Assembly (NCBI GenBank): GCA_903821905.1
Contig: CAIJMQ010000088.1
Span: 1-6,768 of the forward strand
Length of the DNA stretch: 6,768 nt
DNA from: an uncultured bacterium
GTDB taxonomy: Bacteria > CAIJMQ01
Direction: 5' to 3'
Shown here: piece by piece, positions 5,871-6,768 of the stretch
How the letters are laid out: each line of letters opens with the position of its first letter
Position numbering within the stretch: position 1 is the stretch's first letter
The notes under the pieces: model-generated
Databases searched by the model: none
Told to the model about the DNA's origin: nothing
What the model saw: only the letters and a program-made list of their open reading frames with translations
Translations under genes and position numbers: made by a program

Positions 5871-6768
5871 ATGTCTTTTACGCCCATAGAATGGCAAACT
5901 AACAAAGTCAAATTAATTGACCAAAGTATCCTGCCGGAAAAACTCAGCTATATATATATAGAAACAACAGAAGATATGTATAGTGCAATAAAAAATTTAA
6001 AGATAAGAGGAGCTCCGGCTCTTGGGATTGCTGCTGCTTTTGGTGTATATCTAGGTATAAAAGATTATAAAACAACAAGTTTTAAACGTTTCTCAAAAAA
6101 ACTGAAGGAAGTCATAGAATACTTGAGCAATTGTCGTCCCACTGCTTATAATTTATTTGGAACATTTACAAGACTCAAAGACAGAGTTGAACAATTAAAA
6201 AATTATCCTTTGGAAACTATAAAAAGTTCTATTTTGGAAGAAGCTTTAAAGATACAAATGGAAGACATTAAAACTTGCCAGATGATTGGAGAAAAAGGTG
6301 CAGGTCTTATAAAAGACGGGGACACGATTCTCACCCACTGCAATGCAGGAGGACTTGCTACCTCCGGTTACGGAACAGCATTAGCCGTAATATTTAAAGC
6401 AAAAGAACTGGGCAAGAAAATAAAAGTTTATGTCGATGAAACAAGACCACTCCTGCAAGGCGCAAGGCTTACATGTTGGGAGCTACTTCAAGAAAAAATA
6501 GATACTACTCTTATTTGTGATAGTACGGCTGGTGAAGTAATGAGAGAGGGAAAAATTAATAAGGTAATTGTAGGAGCTGACCGGGTAGCTTTAAATGGTG
6601 ACGTTGCCAATAAAATAGGCACCTATTCACTTGCTGTTTTAGCCAGTTTTCATAATATACCATTCTATGTTGCTGCGCCCATATCTACTTTTGACCCTAA
6701 AATAAGAAAGGGTGAAGATATCCCGATTGAACAAAGAGACCCCAGCGAAATAGAGAATTTTGCAGGCA
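5871..6768 (+). CDS. mtnA: S-methyl-5-thioribose-1-phosphate isomerase (3' end missing)
   Basis: MtnA converts 5-methylthioribose 1-phosphate to 5-methylthioribulose 1-phosphate in the cytoplasm, in methionine salvage or related shunts that clear the methylthioadenosine made from S-adenosylmethionine. It belongs to the eIF2B-alpha-like isomerase family. Visible motifs are RGAPALGIAAAFGVYLG (46-62), RPTAYNLFGTFTRL, the catalytic-cysteine segment THCNAGGLATSGYGTA with Cys157, ETRPLLQGARLT, and GADRVALNGDVANKIGTY with Asp237. Cys157 and Asp237 correspond to Cys160 and Asp240 of the B. subtilis enzyme. About 299 codons are present; the family is usually near 345, so only the last part is lost at the window edge. 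The start is supported by TGGAG nine bases upstream and the family N-terminus. The motifs favour MtnA over ribose-1,5-bisphosphate isomerase or an initiation-factor homologue. Partner genes of the pathway are not in the window. Confidence 0.95.
   Translation, partial: MSFTPIEWQTNKVKLIDQSILPEKLSYIYIETTEDMYSAIKNLKIRGAPALGIAAAFGVYLGIKDYKTTSFKRFSKKLKEVIEYLSNCRPTAYNLFGTFTRLKDRVEQLKNYPLETIKSSILEEALKIQMEDIKTCQMIGEKGAGLIKDGDTILTHCNAGGLATSGYGTALAVIFKAKELGKKIKVYVDETRPLLQGARLTCWELLQEKIDTTLICDSTAGEVMREGKINKVIVGADRVALNGDVANKIGTYSLAVLASFHNIPFYVAAPISTFDPKIRKGEDIPIEQRDPSEIENFAG

Noticed and set aside
5948-5960. Short TA-dinucleotide run near the mtnA 5' end
   Set aside because: It encodes an ordinary Tyr-Ile-Tyr-Ile stretch in frame, and a run of about six TA units is unremarkable in an AT-rich genome.
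1-6768. Search for CRISPR arrays, tRNA or rRNA genes, insertion sequences, phage or toxin-antitoxin genes
   Set aside because: No regularly spaced repeats, cloverleaf, transposase motif or small two-gene toxin module was visible on either strand.

Overview
The window is an AT-rich bacterial chromosome segment (low-to-mid 30s % GC by eye) with standard genetic code use: genes stop with TAA or TAG, and TGA is not read as a sense codon. The gene set is mostly housekeeping: a MATE-family exporter, a nitroreductase, UvrC, a MurJ lipid II flippase and MtnA. A peptidoglycan flippase and a lysine-rich tail or micropeptide, together with weak Shine-Dalgarno use, would fit a Gram-negative-type lineage or a candidate phylum such as Omnitrophota or a relative. 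The sequence alone does not settle the phylum, and no phage, transposon, CRISPR or tRNA/rRNA signal was found.

Layout: (1) 1-86 holds a tiny lysine-rich ORF, either complete or the tail of a gene starting outside the window. (2) 87-447 has no convincing gene but is dense in secondary structure: a long inverted repeat (117-181), a good intrinsic-terminator-shaped hairpin with a T tract (240-282), and a cluster of mutually exclusive hairpins (319-391) just before the MATE gene. (3) 448-2368, plus strand: MATE transporter and nitroreductase, 19 nt apart and probably co-transcribed. (4) 2409-5737, minus strand: murJ followed by uvrC, with reading frames that overlap by up to 28 nt, converging on the nitroreductase across a 40-nt gap. 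(5) 5738-5870: a compact divergent promoter region. (6) 5871-6768, plus strand: mtnA, cut off by the window end after about 299 codons.

Working together: the MATE/nitroreductase pair could be a small detoxification unit (export plus flavin-dependent reduction), but that is inference from adjacency. murJ and uvrC are functionally unrelated (cell-wall precursor flipping and nucleotide excision repair) and seem simply to share a transcript. mtnA handles the methylthioribose-1-phosphate made from S-adenosylmethionine by-products. I did not find a new biological system here. The most interesting part is the structured, possibly regulatory leader ahead of the MATE gene.
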